Below are positions 37,899-48,894 of a stretch of DNA of 64,000 nucleotides, one piece after another (position 1 is the stretch's first letter; each line of letters opens with the position of its first letter). The stretch covers positions 3,658,001 to 3,722,000 of the forward strand of contig JANTQA010000026.1 in the NCBI GenBank assembly GCA_027625915.1, read 5' to 3'. The notes under the pieces are model-generated. The model had not been told where the DNA came from. It worked only from the letters and a program-made list of their open reading frames with translations, and ran no database searches. The DNA comes from Anaeramoeba flamelloides (Eukaryota; Metamonada; Anaeramoebidae). A program made the position numbers and the translations under genes.

Positions 37899-38582
37899 TA
37901 TTAAGTAATATTTTTTTTTTTCAAATTAATACGGGTAATTACAAAAAAAGTATATTATTTGATTTTTTTTTTTAATTAGATCTTATTAATTGTACTTTAG
38001 AATATATAATAATTTGAATTTATGTTATTGGTTTGAAAATATTTTAAAAAAAAAAGAGAAATAATAAAAAAATCTTCTGAAAAATTGATTTTTTGGTTTA
38101 TAGACCAACCCACTGAAATTATAAAAATTCTGTTATCAATTCTTGATATAATAATAATCAAATTAAAAATTATTTTTAATGTTATAAAATGAATTTTCCA
38201 TCTTTTAATAACGTATTTTCTGTTGTTTTTAATTTAATGATTTATTTTTTTTACGGATATTTTTTTTTTTAAATGAAAGATTCGATTCATAATTAGCTTT
38301 TAATAATTAATATTATTTTCAAGTTGTGAATAATTTTTTTTTAATTAAGTATATTTATAAGACTCGGTTACTTCAAAATTTTATAGTTTTATTTATAAAG
38401 TATATTTTTATACAGTTCCTTCATAGACAATAAGATTTCTTTTTTATACAAAAAAAAAAGAAAATAATTAAATAGAAATTAATTACCGTATATGTCGAAT
38501 AATGAACTATTTAGAAAATGGGAAAAATGGATAAAATTTTTTAAAAACAATAATTCATTTAGGAAATAAAGTTCTTTATTGA

Positions 38583-39785
38583 TTTGATTTGGAAACAATC
38601 ACCTTGTTATGTTGCGAGTTTGGCCTGGAAGAACGAGAAATATGATATTGTTCGAAGTGATATAAGATTATGTTGAGGAGTTCGAAGAACGACGATTAAT
38701 TTAATCTTAGTACTAGAACAATATCATATTTTGAGTCTGGAAGGAGAACCAAAACGAGTAAACATAAAAGGTGATTTTTGAACAAATGAAGCAATATGAG
38801 TTGCTATTTATTTTTTAACTCGGGATCTAACTCTACACAATAAAAAACAAAGAAACACATTTTTAACCAATTTGTTATTTTGCAATGGTACTTTGAAGAA
38901 CTTACTCTTCAAAGGATCTTTTTCTCCCAATGAAGTTACTGTAAACACTGAAGTTAAATTTTACATTTTCATACATCGGTGATAAAACTTGGTTTAAATT
39001 CATACAAAAACAAACCAGATCGTTCAACTTTTCAATCGGTTTCTATCTCCGCTTTTATTGTCCGCTTATTAAGAAACTTCCGAAAGCGATCAAACATGAA
39101 ACTCCTCATATATTGTGTGTTCTTAACTGTGACCGATTTTGAACCATTCCTCCAAAATTTCTTGACTCGGAATTGTAAAATAAAATGTTTTTTTTTTTTT
39201 TTTTTTCCCAAATTCAAAAATTGGTAAATATTTTTTTCTCACTTTGAAAATCTTTTATTAATGTTCTTTTCTCTCCTTTTTTCGAAGAAAAGAGAAACCA
39301 AACGTTTTTAATTTTTTTAAAAATGAGATTGATTTCTTTGGCAGAAAAAACAAAAACGTTGTCTGATTTTAGACAATGTTTTTAACCAAAGAAAGAGAAT
39401 TCGTTCGATTTCCAAACAGTACCAGAAAGTTGATGGACTTTTTTCTTTGTCGTCTATTGATCAAATAATTGAGTGACTTGAACCAATTTAATTTTCCAAT
39501 GTCGTAAATCCTTGAACGCGACAAACTTTTGGGATTTATGAGATTAAAAATTGCAACAAAATTAGTTAAACACTTCCAAAATAACTTTAAATAACATTTT
39601 TAAAGTAGAGTTTATTAGTAAAATACTTCTTATTTTGCCAAATCGAATTCAAAAAAAGAAGATCAGAAAATTTCAAAACTTTGCCTAATTACTAAAGGAT
39701 TTCCGAAAATCTTTCCACAGTGACTTCAATACTATCCTAAACTTTTGAGAGTTCTAATCTCTCTCTTATCAGTAGTTATGAGGAA
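38583..39785 (+). repeat. 1.2-kb dispersed repeat, copy 3
   Basis: It starts with GATTTGGAAACAATCACCTT and runs to the TTATCAGTAGTTATGAGG block, parallel to copy 2. The hairpin CTTTGAAGAACTTACTCTTC is conserved. The overlapping opposite-strand open frames near 39000-39220 are not shared with the other copies. Confidence 0.65.
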
Positions 39786-40573
39786 TTATATAGTTAAATT
39801 TTTCCAAATAAAAAGTTTGGGATAAAAAAAAAATAATAGGCTTTATAAGCAAGTTTAGTCTTCAGTAAGAAAGAAATTTCCCTGTTTTTGAAATATCAAG
39901 AAGAGGTAAGTTTTTTTTTGAATATGTTATAAAATTTACTCGAAGATTATTTTGGTTCACTACACGTTCACGAAAAAATTTTTTCATATAAAGCATTAGA
40001 ACATTTGTAAAATAAAATATTTTTGTTATTATCTTCGTTTAAAAAAATGTGAAAAAAGGAATAAAATGTTGCAATATTTTTTGGATCAGCATTACGGGAT
40101 ATTAAGGATAACTTTTTGAAAGATTGTTTGTTATGGTTAGTACTAGCCATTTTGAACATTTAATTGCTTAGTGAAAATTTATCATTAATTTTATTTTTTT
40201 AATTTAGATCTTTGAATTTTCTATAAATTGTCAATAATTCAAAGAATTTAGAGTGACAAAACTTGAAATACAATATTTTGGAATTTCTTGTAAGTTGAAA
40301 ATATCAAGTTATTTTTTTCACTTAAAAATTGTTTTAAAATAACCTTTCAAATAGAGTTCGTTGGATAGTATGAGTTAATTGAAATAGAGTTTTTTTGAAG
40401 TTTTAAATTAGAGACATTTTATCAAAATTTTATTTTTTTTGTTTGTTAAGAGTGTAAATAGAAACATAGTAAATAATTCTATTTACCACTTTTCGAAAAT
40501 ATCTTGAAATTTTTCTGTCTAGTTTTTTTTTTTATAAAAATATCAATTTTCTTCGTTTTCCATTTTTTTTGAA

Positions 40574-40940
40574 ATGTACAAATGGAACGAAAAGACCTTC
40601 TATGAATTTGATCATTTTAAGGAAGGAAATGAAGACTGGATGAAGAAGTAGTCTCAGACGAAACACTGGTACAATATTTAGATCCACAAGAAAAATAAAA
40701 CTTTAACAAAAATTCAAAAAAAACAGAAAAAGAAAAAGAAAGAAAAATTGAAAATGTAATAAAAGAAAGAAAAGAAGAAAAAGAAAGAACAGAAAGAAAA
40801 GAAAAAGAAGGAAAAGATAAAGAAAAAGAAAAAGAAAGAAAAATTGAAAATTTAATAAAAGAATAAAAAGATAAAGGAAGAAAAATAAAAAGAAAAGGGA
40901 TTGAAAGGGAAACAAAAATAAATCTCAAAGGGGGCATTTT
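40574..40940 (+). pseudogene. Decayed coding fragment: short folded part plus Lys/Glu-rich tail
   Basis: From an ATG at 40574 a frame reads MYKWNEKTFYEFDHFKEGNE, stops after DWMKK, and continues one base over as DEEVVSDETLVQYLDPQEK. The same frame then resumes after a stop as a Lys/Glu-rich stretch (NKNSKKTEKEKERKIENVIK) with one further stop. Composition is like the tracts in the 1576-residue protein. This looks like a host coding sequence that has lost function, with at least one frameshift and two stops; exons of an unseen gene are the alternative. No family is recognised. The long opposite-strand Phe/Ser-rich frame is its shadow. Confidence 0.4.
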
Positions 40941-42479
40941 ATTTTTTTTATTTTGTTTTTTTTAAATTTTCAAATAATAACAATAGCCATTTGGTTTTTT
41001 GTTTGGATCAAAATATCTTCAATCTTTTTTCTTCATATGATTAAAATCAAATTCAAAAAAAATATTACAAATATTTTGATCCCAAAAAACCAAATAACTG
41101 CTGATAACTTGAGTTAAAATAAACAATATTGGTTAATAAAAGATCTTAGGTTAATAATTATTTTTCAAGGATAATTTAAAAACAAGTTGAGAATTCCAAT
41201 TTTCACTTTTTTTATTAAAATTTTAAGGAAACTTAATAGTAAAAAATTAGAATTTTATTTTTTTTTTTTTAATCTTTTTTTTCTTTTTGAATTATTTCTA
41301 TCAAGTTTTTTGCTAAACAATTTTTATTATAATGAACCGAAGTATCAATACTAAGCTATTTATTTCAAATTTGCAAAGAGAATATTCTGTGGACCTGCTA
41401 ATCAAAACAATTACCAAATGGATTGGTACATATCCAAACCTTCAAATTATACAAAACAAAAAAAATCCAAATAATGGACTTGCAATCCTTTATTCAGTTA
41501 CTCACGAACAATCCATTATACTCAAACAAAAAACCAAAAATAAGAAATTCTTAAATCGACTACTCAATGTATCGGACTATAAACCAAGAACAAAAAAACA
41601 ATTCCAAGCAAACAAAAAAAAATAATATAATTCAAATAAAGCAAAAACAAAAAGAGAAAAAGAAAAAACAAAAAAAAACCAAAAAAAATATCATTCTCCC
41701 TATAAGTCAAATTCTAACCATGATTTCAGACCAAATAAGACTGCCAATGATGATTACAAAAAAATCGATTTTTTCGATCACGATCACGAAAGATCAAAAA
41801 ATTTTCTACACAAAGAAACACATAACAAAGGTAAAAATGGCAACTTAACTGAGTAATTTAAAATTTTTATCAGTAACATAAATTATTCTGCAACTGAAAT
41901 TGATGTTAAAAATGCATTAGAAAAGGTTATTTTGATAAAGCAATTGGTTTTTCTATATGACTCCAAAGTTGAAAAGTTCACTGGAAAGGCTATCGTAAAT
42001 TTATTTAACTATAAAGACTTATTAAAATTAATGAACTACCCACATAAAATTTTTGTATTTAAAAGACCTTTGAATGTCAGTCTTTATACAGTCAGTTTCA
42101 CTTTTAAGGCACAAACTTTTTGTAGTAATTTAAGGCACAAAAAAATCTCAAAATAAGGCACAAAATTTTTTTCTCAAAATAAGGCACAATTTTTTTTTCC
42201 CAAAATTTTTCAAAAAAAAATTCGATTTTTTTTAAAACAAAAAAATTTTGTTTAATTTACTGTAGAAAAACTTTTTTTTTTTGAAATATATTAAAATCGT
42301 TCCTAAATACAAGTAATTTTAATGTCTCGTCAGAACTCGAAAAGTACACGTTTTTGAGACTCCGGAGTTTGAAAAATCGATTTTTCAGACGATTTTGACA
42401 CATATCAAATAATACTGAGTGTATGAAATCAAATAATTGATCAAAAATCACGATCAGAAAAAATTTTTTTAAACACAAA

Positions 42480-42720
42480 GAAAAAATGACAAAGGAATTA
42501 AATTTTCTTTGTCATTTTTTTCAAAAATAACAAAGTACCTTGTAAAAATCCCCATGCTCGGAAAAAAAAAAATAACAAAGGAATTAATTTTTTTAAAAAA
42601 ATGACAAAGGAAATAAAAAAATAACAAAGAAAATTTATTTCCTTTGTTATTTTTTTATTTCCTTTGTCATTTTATTCAAAAATGACAAAGAGTCCAAAAA
42701 ATAACAAATTTTTTTTCCGA
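42480..42720. repeat. Clustered inverted repeats of ATGACAAAGGAAAT words
   Basis: The words ATGACAAAGGAATTAA, AATAACAAAGGAATT and their inverses (ATTTCCTTTGTCATTTT, TTTCCTTTGTTATTTTT) alternate, so that several hairpins can form. They lie in the left part of the 4245-bp element. No reading frame is present. Confidence 0.7.
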
Positions 42721-43059
42721 ACTCTATTTCTTAAGACATTTCATTTTTTGTAAAAAAAATAATTTTTTTTTAGAAAAAATGAAAACTTTTGTTAGCTTAT
42801 TTGGATATCCTGGAATGTGGTGCGAAAAGTACTTTTGATGTTATACCATGAGGACACCATGTCATGAAGTTTGATATGGTTTAAACCTCAGGTCTCGAAT
42901 CATAGTTTTATGGCTATGGCTCACCCCTTGACATGTATAGGTCACCCACCCCATGTCACATAGTATATAACACAATGGTTGATGGACCCATTGGGGTTTT
43001 GCACATTTATGCTACGTGTATATGCTATATTATAGGGCTAATTTCACACATATGACTCG

Positions 43060-44056
43060 ACAGAGTCACGCCGAAGTTACCCTATAGGGTACTCAACAGG
43101 GCTAACTTTGCATTGGCAACTCGAGAGAGTTACCGTAGAGTTGTCCGACAAGGGTACTCAGCAGGGCTAACTTTACACTTGTAACTCGAAAGAGTTACCG
43201 TAGAGTTGTCCGACAAGGGTACTCAGCAGGGCTAACTTTGCACTGATAACTCGACAGAGTTACCGTAGAGTTGTCCGACAAGGGTACCCAAAAGGGCTAA
43301 CTTTGCACTGATAACTCGAAAGAGTTACCGTAGAGTTGTCCGACAAGGGTACTAAGCAGGGCTAACTTTACACTGATAACTCGAAAGAGTTACCGTAGAT
43401 TTGTCCGACAAGGGTACCCAAAAGGGATAACTTTGCACTGATAACTCGAAAGAGTTACCGTAGAGTTGTCCGGCAAGGGTACTAAACAGGGCTAACTTTG
43501 CACTGATAACTCGAAAGAGTTACCGTAGAGTTGTCCGACAAGGGTACTCAGCATGGCTAACTTTACACTTGTAACTCGACAGAGTTACCGTAGAGTTGTC
43601 CGACAAGGGTACTCAACAGGGCTAACTTTGCACTGATAACTCGACAGAGTTACCGTAGAGTTGTCCGACAAGGGTACCCAACAGGGCTAACTTTACACTG
43701 ATAACTCGAAAGAGTTACCGTAGAGTTGTCCGACAAGTGGTACCCAAAAGGGATAACTTTGCACTGATAACTCGAAAGAGTTACCGTAGAGTTGTCCGAC
43801 AAGTGGTACCCAACAGGGCTAATTTTACATTAGTAACTCGAGAGAGTTACCGTAGAGTTGTCCGACAAGGGTACCCAACAGGGCTAACTTTGCACTGATA
43901 ACTCGAAAGAGTTACCGTAGAGTTGTCCGACAATTATATCCAACAGGTTTAACTTTACACTGGTAACTCGACAGAGTTACCGTAGAGTTGCTCGATAGTG
44001 GTACCCAACAGGGCTAACTTTGCACTGGTAACTTGACAGAGTTACCACAAGGTTAT
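43060..44056. repeat. 65-bp tandem array, about 15 units
   Basis: The word TTGTCCG recurs at 43141, 43206, 43271, 43336, 43401, 43466, 43531, 43596, 43661, 43726, 43792, 43858 and 43923, with a variant at 43988; the period is 65, with two units of 66. Each unit has two palindromes: AACTC-GAAA-GAGTT (loop GAAA, GACA or GAGA) and TTGTC-C-GACAA. The array is far more GC-rich than its flanks. Units differ slightly, so the array is not brand new. It has no open frame of note. It lies upstream of the transposase remnant in the 4245-bp element. Confidence 0.9.
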
Positions 44057-44194
44057 AATATAATATTAACACATAGTGTTAATATCCCCTGTTAAATAAA
44101 ACGATAGACGAATTTGGTACACCTAGAAAACATTTTGTTTTTTAAGCACGATAGACAATAATCAGAAATAACTTTTTCCCTTTGAATATATTAA

Positions 44195-44377
44195 GTGGAA
44201 ATTGATACCAATTGTATAAAATTGTTTCAAAAGTGTGATAGAGCTCATGAAACACCTCGTTATATACTATTTGGGACTAAACAACCATATGTATATTATC
44301 ACACTTTTTGTTGGTTCGAAGATAAAATATCGATAATTTTGATCAAAGGTACCACTTTGAACAAAAAAGAACAATAA
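44195..44377 (+). CDS. 60-residue open frame in the Tc1-like element, doubtful
   Basis: An ATG frame encodes a peptide with several Cys, His and Trp residues (for example DRAHETPRYILFGTK). Its GC content matches its neighbours inside the element. It has no recognised domain and could be a remnant of a second element gene or chance. Confidence 0.2.
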   Translation: MEIDTNCIKLFQKCDRAHETPRYILFGTKQPYVYYHTFCWFEDKISIILIKGTTLNKKEQ

Positions 44378-44450
44378 ATATTTTTAAACGCGTTTATTGT
44401 TTACTATGATAGGATAAACCCATGTTATCCCAATGTTTAGATCAATCTAT

Positions 44451-44671
44451 CGATAAAATATACCAACGTATGATTATAATCAAAAGATTATATCTGGTTA
44501 AATTATGTATTGTATTTTTTCAATTAATCAAAATAAGTTTGACTCGACTCCTTATTTTTATACTAGAATAAACATCGAATTATCTTTTATTCTAGCTAAT
44601 TGAATGGTTCGATATAAGCATTTATTCCGATTTGATCTTTGATTATAATCATATGTTGGTATATTTTACCG
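44451..44671. repeat. 35-bp inverted repeat upstream of the transposase gene
   Basis: Left arm 44451-44486 (CGATAAAATATACCAACGTA...) pairs with right arm 44637-44671 with about two mismatches, leaving a ~150-bp loop. It may be the ends of a small nested element or a regulatory hairpin. Confidence 0.7.
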
Positions 44672-44912
44672 ATAGAATGAAATAAACATTCTAAATCATT
44701 ATATATATATATATATTAATAAACCATATAAAATAGAATTTATCAAGGCGTTATCGAAAATAATGGGGTAGGGGCTTGATAAATTCTTATTATATTTTTT
44801 TATTATTGATTTTAGAATAAGAATATAATAAGACTCGAATTATTGATTTTATATTAATAATTCAACAAACCACCAACAAAATATTTTATTACACTCTTTA
44901 TTTCATTCAATT

Positions 44913-45814
44913 ATGTCTGAAAAAAGAAAACAACCAAACACCAACAATTCAAAAATTACAATTATTACTGAAGAGGAAATACGAAAAATGTATTCTTCGG
45001 AAGTACCTCGGGATTATTCACATAATAAGAGGAAAAGGAAAAGTTATGAGAAAAAATTCAAGTTCGAAACAGTTCAAGAATATATGGACAGTGTCATAAC
45101 TTGGAAAAGACTCGGTTCGAAACGTGATGCACCACACGACACAATCCGCAAATGGAAAAGTCAGGTAATTAAAATGTATCAAGATCCTTCTATATCTGCC
45201 CTCAACCGCGAAGGCAATACAATATTATGGGATTGGATCAAGAAGCATCTAGTAATGGAAGGTGACGAAAAGACGTATCCTGAAATTGTAGCACCTTTAA
45301 AAGGACCATATATCAGAAGACACATCATTGGGTTACTAGAAAATAAAAAATACCGTAGTGGTAAGGCTACAAGTGTCAGTAGAGCAGCTGTTTATCGCTG
45401 GATGAATTTGCGCGGTTTATATTGTAAATCAATTGACCATGTTGAAGATAGACCCAAATCGGAAGAAGATAAAAAAAGAGATAATACTCGTTTTTTTCCA
45501 AACTTATACCCATTATATTGAAGAGAACGAACTTACTTCAGATCGAATATGGTGTATGGATGAAACACCGTGCCAAAATTCTGACACTCCAAAAAAAATC
45601 ATTTAAACTTCGCAATTCAAGTTCATTCTGTAAAACACATGGGTTTAACCAACGATATACATCTTTAGTGTGGATTGAATCGATTTGGTATCATTTTAAT
45701 GATATTGGCAGGTCTACATACAAAGGTAAAAAAATTAAAACCCCTAAAGATTTTAACAATCTTTTAGCGGGTCAAACAGTTTCTCTATTGATATTTTCAA
45801 AGAGTAAATATTAA
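44913..45814 (+). pseudogene. Tc1/mariner/IS630-type transposase, broken
   Basis: The first 202 codons (44913-45521) hold an N-terminal basic region, a first helix-turn-helix-like part (KKFKFETVQEYMDSVITWKR ... HDTIRKWK) and a second (SVSRAAVYRWMNLRGLYCK), as in transposases of this superfamily. A one-base shift in a T run near 45490 moves the frame; the next segment reads IEENELTSDRIWCMDETPCQ, where D of MDET is the expected first catalytic Asp. Near 45670-45780 the segment WIESIWYHFNDIGRSTYKGK resembles the C-terminal NPIE-x-x-W region holding the last catalytic acid. The middle Asp region is missing, so an internal deletion is likely. Its job would have been cut-and-paste movement at TA sites. 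Family placement rests on motif layout only. Confidence 0.65.
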
Positions 45815-45890
45815 CTGATATATATGTACGGACGTATGTATACATGTATGTGTATGAATACATCTACACATATATATCAGTCAAAAATAA
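45811..45890. repeat. Hairpin-forming ACTGATATATATGT inverted repeat
   Basis: ACTGATATATATGT at 45814 pairs with ACATATATATCAGT near 45875. The interior has GTATGTATACATGTATGTG-type alternating DNA. It sits directly after the transposase remnant and may act as a transcription terminator-like or end hairpin. Confidence 0.5.
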
Positions 45891-46818
45891 AATCTTTTAG
45901 AACATTTTTTGTTTTTATTTTGATTTTTTTTTGTTTGATAAGTATTTGACTTAATACTTATTAATTTTATAAAGTGATATTTTCACTTTATTCATTACGA
46001 GTTAAAGACTTTTTAATTTACAATTAGTTGATATCGAATAAATTTTAGTTTTATAAGAGTATACTAAGTTGGTAAGTTATCTTTTCTTTTTGTTCAAAGA
46101 TTTTTTCAAAGTAGTTTTTGTTTGACTATTTTGAAAATTTCGTTTTTTTTTTTTGTTTTTCCAGAGAAGAGTGCATAGTTGACTGGATTCTCTTTAAAAC
46201 AATTGAAAAAATGAAAAAAATATTCAAAAAAAAAAATGTGCTTTATTTTGAGACTTTATGTTTGTGCTTTAATTTGAGACAATTTGTGCTTTATTTTCAA
46301 TTAAGGTTTGTGTTTTAAAAGTGAAACTGACTGTAATAATAAATACAAAACAACTTATAAAACAAATAACCACATCAGTAAACTGTAATCAAAAAACACT
46401 CAACAAAAAACTAATTTAAAATTATTTGAAGAAATTAAAAATCTTAAAAATATAATACACAATTTAAATTCAACTATTTTAAAATTTAAAGAAAATTTGA
46501 ATAAAAATAATAATCTAATACAAACCAATAATGAAGAGTTAACCCTTTTCAAAAAATATACATTAAAATTGAATGACCAAAAGAAACATAATAATAATAT
46601 TATCTTTCAAAATTCATCTGTTGATTCTCAAGTAAATCTTGAGGATCCTAAAGATAATTCTCAATTTTTAGTTGAGAATAATAATTTAAATCTTGAAAAT
46701 AATATTATGAATAGTTTCAATGAGAATAATAATAATAATAACAGTAACTTTAATACTAATCATGATAAAATTATTATTAATAAGGATGATAAGAATACTA
46801 CTACTACTACGACCACTA

Positions 46819-47191
46819 CACAAGTGTGAATATGAATGTTGTAAAAAATAGAGTTTTTTTGATTTTCTCAAAAAATTGTGAGTTTCACACTGTTACCAAA
46901 GTTTTGATTATGGATATATCTTTATCGGGTTAAAATTTTAAGTTAATAATGATTCTAAATCAAAAACCGCCTCGAAATTACAGATGTTTTGTTTTGAAAA
47001 CAAAATTTTTTTTGGAAACAAAACATCTGTAATTTCGAGGCGGTTTTTGGTCTAAAATACTTATTTGCTTATTTATATAATCTCATTTCTAAATCTCTAT
47101 TTCCTAAACTTTGGTAACAGTGTGAAACTCACAATTTTTTGAGAAAATCAAAAAAACTCTATTTTTTACAACATTCATATTCACACTAGTG
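46819..47191. mobile_element. 373-bp foldback element with CACWAGTGTGAATATG ends
   Basis: The left end CACAAGTGTGAATATGAATG and right end (inverse of CACTAGTGTGAATATGAATG) form inverted repeats of about 80 bp, and TA is present on both outer sides (46817, 47192). An inner perfect-looking palindrome (46960-47045) pairs ACCGCCTCGAAATTACAGAT with its inverse. It splits the Asn/Thr-rich tail of LINE ORF1, and the frame resumes beyond it as Thr-Thr-Tyr-Asn. It is unrelated in sequence to the CAGTCAG family but also TA-targeting. Confidence 0.8.
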
Positions 47192-47198
47192 TACTACT

Positions 47199-47238
<40 letters not shown>

Positions 47239-47949
47239 CTAATGAAATTAATATTAATAATATTAATATTAATGATATTGAAAAACCTCAAATTTCTGAA
47301 AACGAAGACCCAGAAATTTCCTTAAAGACTGATAATATCGAAAAATCTTCTGACAATCCAACAGAAGAAACTCAATTTATTGATAATAAAAATAAAAAAA
47401 GAAAGGATTCTAACAACATTAATATAAATAATGAACATTTTATGGAGAATGAAAATGAGACTGAAAAAGGAAAAGGAAATTGAAAAAGAAATTGAAAAGG
47501 AAAAGGAAAATGAAAATAAAAATTTATTATTAAAAACAAAGGGTACAAATCAAACTATCTTAAACTTCAAGACAGTACCTTCTAAAAAATGTAAAGGAAC
47601 AACTTTAAATAAAACACAATGTCAAAAATTAACAAAAAACCAAGATGGTTTCTGTGATGTACATAGAACCCAAGCAGAATCACTAAATGATCAATATTGA
47701 ATTGATCATTTAGTTAAATTAGTAAAAGAATTGACTTTGAATAATCATCCAATTTTAGAGGATGAAATAAATCTTTATATAAATAACTTGAGAAATTTTT
47801 CCCACAAAAATAATAATAATAACATTTTTTTAAAATATTCTTTAACTAATTTCAAAAACCCTTTTCAAAGTCCAATTATTCTTCATCTAAAAATTCCAAA
47901 CAAAAATAAGGAATATCAAACAAATTTTATAATTTTAAAATTAATATTA

Positions 47950-48147
47950 CAGTCAGTTTCACTTTTAAGGCACAAACTTTCAACGAAATTTAAGGCACAA
48001 AAAAAAATCTCAAATTAAGACACAAAATTTGAAATTTTTTTTAAACAATTTATTTTTACTATTATTTTAATTTTGTGCTTTAATTTGAGATTTTTTTTGT
48101 GCCTTAAATTTCGTAGAAAGTTTGTGTCTTAAAAGTGAAACTGACTG
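47950..48147. mobile_element. 198-bp Tc1-like miniature element, insert 1 in ORF2
   Basis: Ends CAGTCAGTTTC and GAAACTGACTG; TA on both sides (47948, 48148). The LINE frame reads Leu-Ile-Leu up to the site and Ile-Ile-Phe-Asn-Glu after it, so the site is between codons. Confidence 0.9.
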
Positions 48148-48237
48148 TAATAATATTTAATGAATTTATAAATTGGAAAATAACAAGCATTAATTTCCCT
48201 CAATTTATTTATTGGTTTAAAAAATCATTCAACTATA

Positions 48238-48434
48238 CAGTCAGTTTCACTTTTAAGGCACAAACTTTCAACGAAATTTAAGGCACAAAAAAATCTCAAA
48301 TTAAAGCACAAGATTTCGAATTTTAATTTTTACAATTTATTTTTACTAGAATCTGAATTTAGTGCCTTAATTTGAGATTTTTTTTGTGCCTTAAATTTCG
48401 TTGAAAGTTTGTGCCTTAAAAGCGAAACTGACTG
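48238..48434. mobile_element. 197-bp Tc1-like miniature element, insert 2 in ORF2
   Basis: TA flanks at 48236 and 48435. Only about 90 bp of LINE separate it from insert 1. The LINE reads Phe-Asn-Tyr before and Thr-Tyr-Gln-Asn after, with the site inside a codon. Confidence 0.9.
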
Positions 48435-48696
48435 TACTTATCAAAACTCAATTAACGATAAAAATTATATTAATAAAAATAAAATAATTATTTTAGAAAA
48501 TTTTTTTTTCAAATTTTTCCGAAATAAACAAAAAGATGTCGAAATAAAAGACAAAATTTATAATTATTATCCACATAAAAATAATTGTAAATCTGAACAA
48601 AAATTACAAAAAGTAGGACTTTTAAATCAAATAATTTTTAAACAAAAATTTATAAAAATTTTACAAGTTTTTAAATTAATTAATAAATATCCTATA

Positions 48697-48894
48697 CAAT
48701 CAGTTTCACTTTTAAGGCACAAACTTTCAACGAAATTTAAGGCACAAAAAAAATCTCAAATTAAAGCACAAAATTCAAATTTTAGTAAAAATAAATTGTA
48801 AAATAAAAAATTACAAATTTTGTGCCTTAATTTTAGATTTTTTTTGTGCCTTAAATTCCGTTGGAAGTTTGTGCCTTAAAAGTGAAACTGACTG
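48697..48894. mobile_element. 198-bp Tc1-like miniature element, insert 3 in ORF2
   Basis: The left end has one change (CAATCAG for CAGTCAG). TA flanks at 48695 and 48895. LINE frame: Tyr-Pro-Ile, then Leu-Lys-Leu-Met. Confidence 0.9.

Larger units (their letters stand above)
33577..40573. other. 7-kb intergenic stretch dominated by repeats
   Basis: It holds two copies of the 1.2-kb repeat (33885-35090, 38583-39785), degenerate tandem and inverted repeats (35290-35960), an eroded LINE tail (36436-36605) and one ~199-bp Tc1-like element (37700-37898). The region from about 36606 to 37699 and 39786 to 40573 shows no gene and only AT-rich sequence. Open frames of 60-90 codons inside the 1.2-kb repeats are not shared between copies. 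Confidence 0.55.
42089..46333. mobile_element. 4245-bp Tc1-like element sharing the miniature elements' ends
   Basis: The left end CAGTCAGTTTCACTTTTAAG and right end AAAAGTGAAACTGACTG are those of the ~197-bp family, and TA is duplicated on both sides (42087, 46334). The left end carries four AAGGCACAA repeats. Inside, in order: hairpin-rich DNA with ACAAAGGAAAT words (42480-42720), a GC-richer stretch (42780-43060), a 65-bp tandem array (43060-44056), a 35-bp inverted repeat (44451-44671), a broken transposase gene (44913-45814) and an AT-rich tail. This is the likely full-length relative of the miniature elements, though itself defective. It is inserted in LINE ORF1. Confidence 0.8.
41332..47700 (+). 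pseudogene. LINE ORF1: two RRM-like domains, Asn-rich middle, Cys/His motif
   Basis: ORF1 would coat the element RNA. The first RRM-like domain (41350-41580) has an RNP2-like KLFISNL and an RNP1-like GLAILYS. A frameshift in an A run (~41620) leads to a Lys-rich linker. After a TAA at 41852, a second RRM-like domain (41855-42087) begins FKIFISNINYSATEIDVKNA. The 4245-bp insert lies right after it. Beyond it (46336-46816) come a coiled-coil-like stretch and an Asn/Thr-rich tail, then the 373-bp insert, Asn-rich sequence and a frameshift near 47460. The C-terminus (47431-47700) has KCKGTTLNKTQCQ...GFCDVH, resembling the short Cys/His motif of DUF5763-type proteins. A TGA ends ORF1, and ORF2 follows in the same frame. 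Confidence 0.7.

Noticed and set aside
40617-40937. 106-residue Phe/Ser-rich minus-strand frame
   Set aside because: It is the shadow of the Lys/Glu-rich pseudogene on the + strand.
43060-44056. Regular spaced repeats that could be mistaken for a CRISPR array
   Set aside because: The whole 65-bp unit is repeated with no unique spacers, in a eukaryotic transposon without cas genes.
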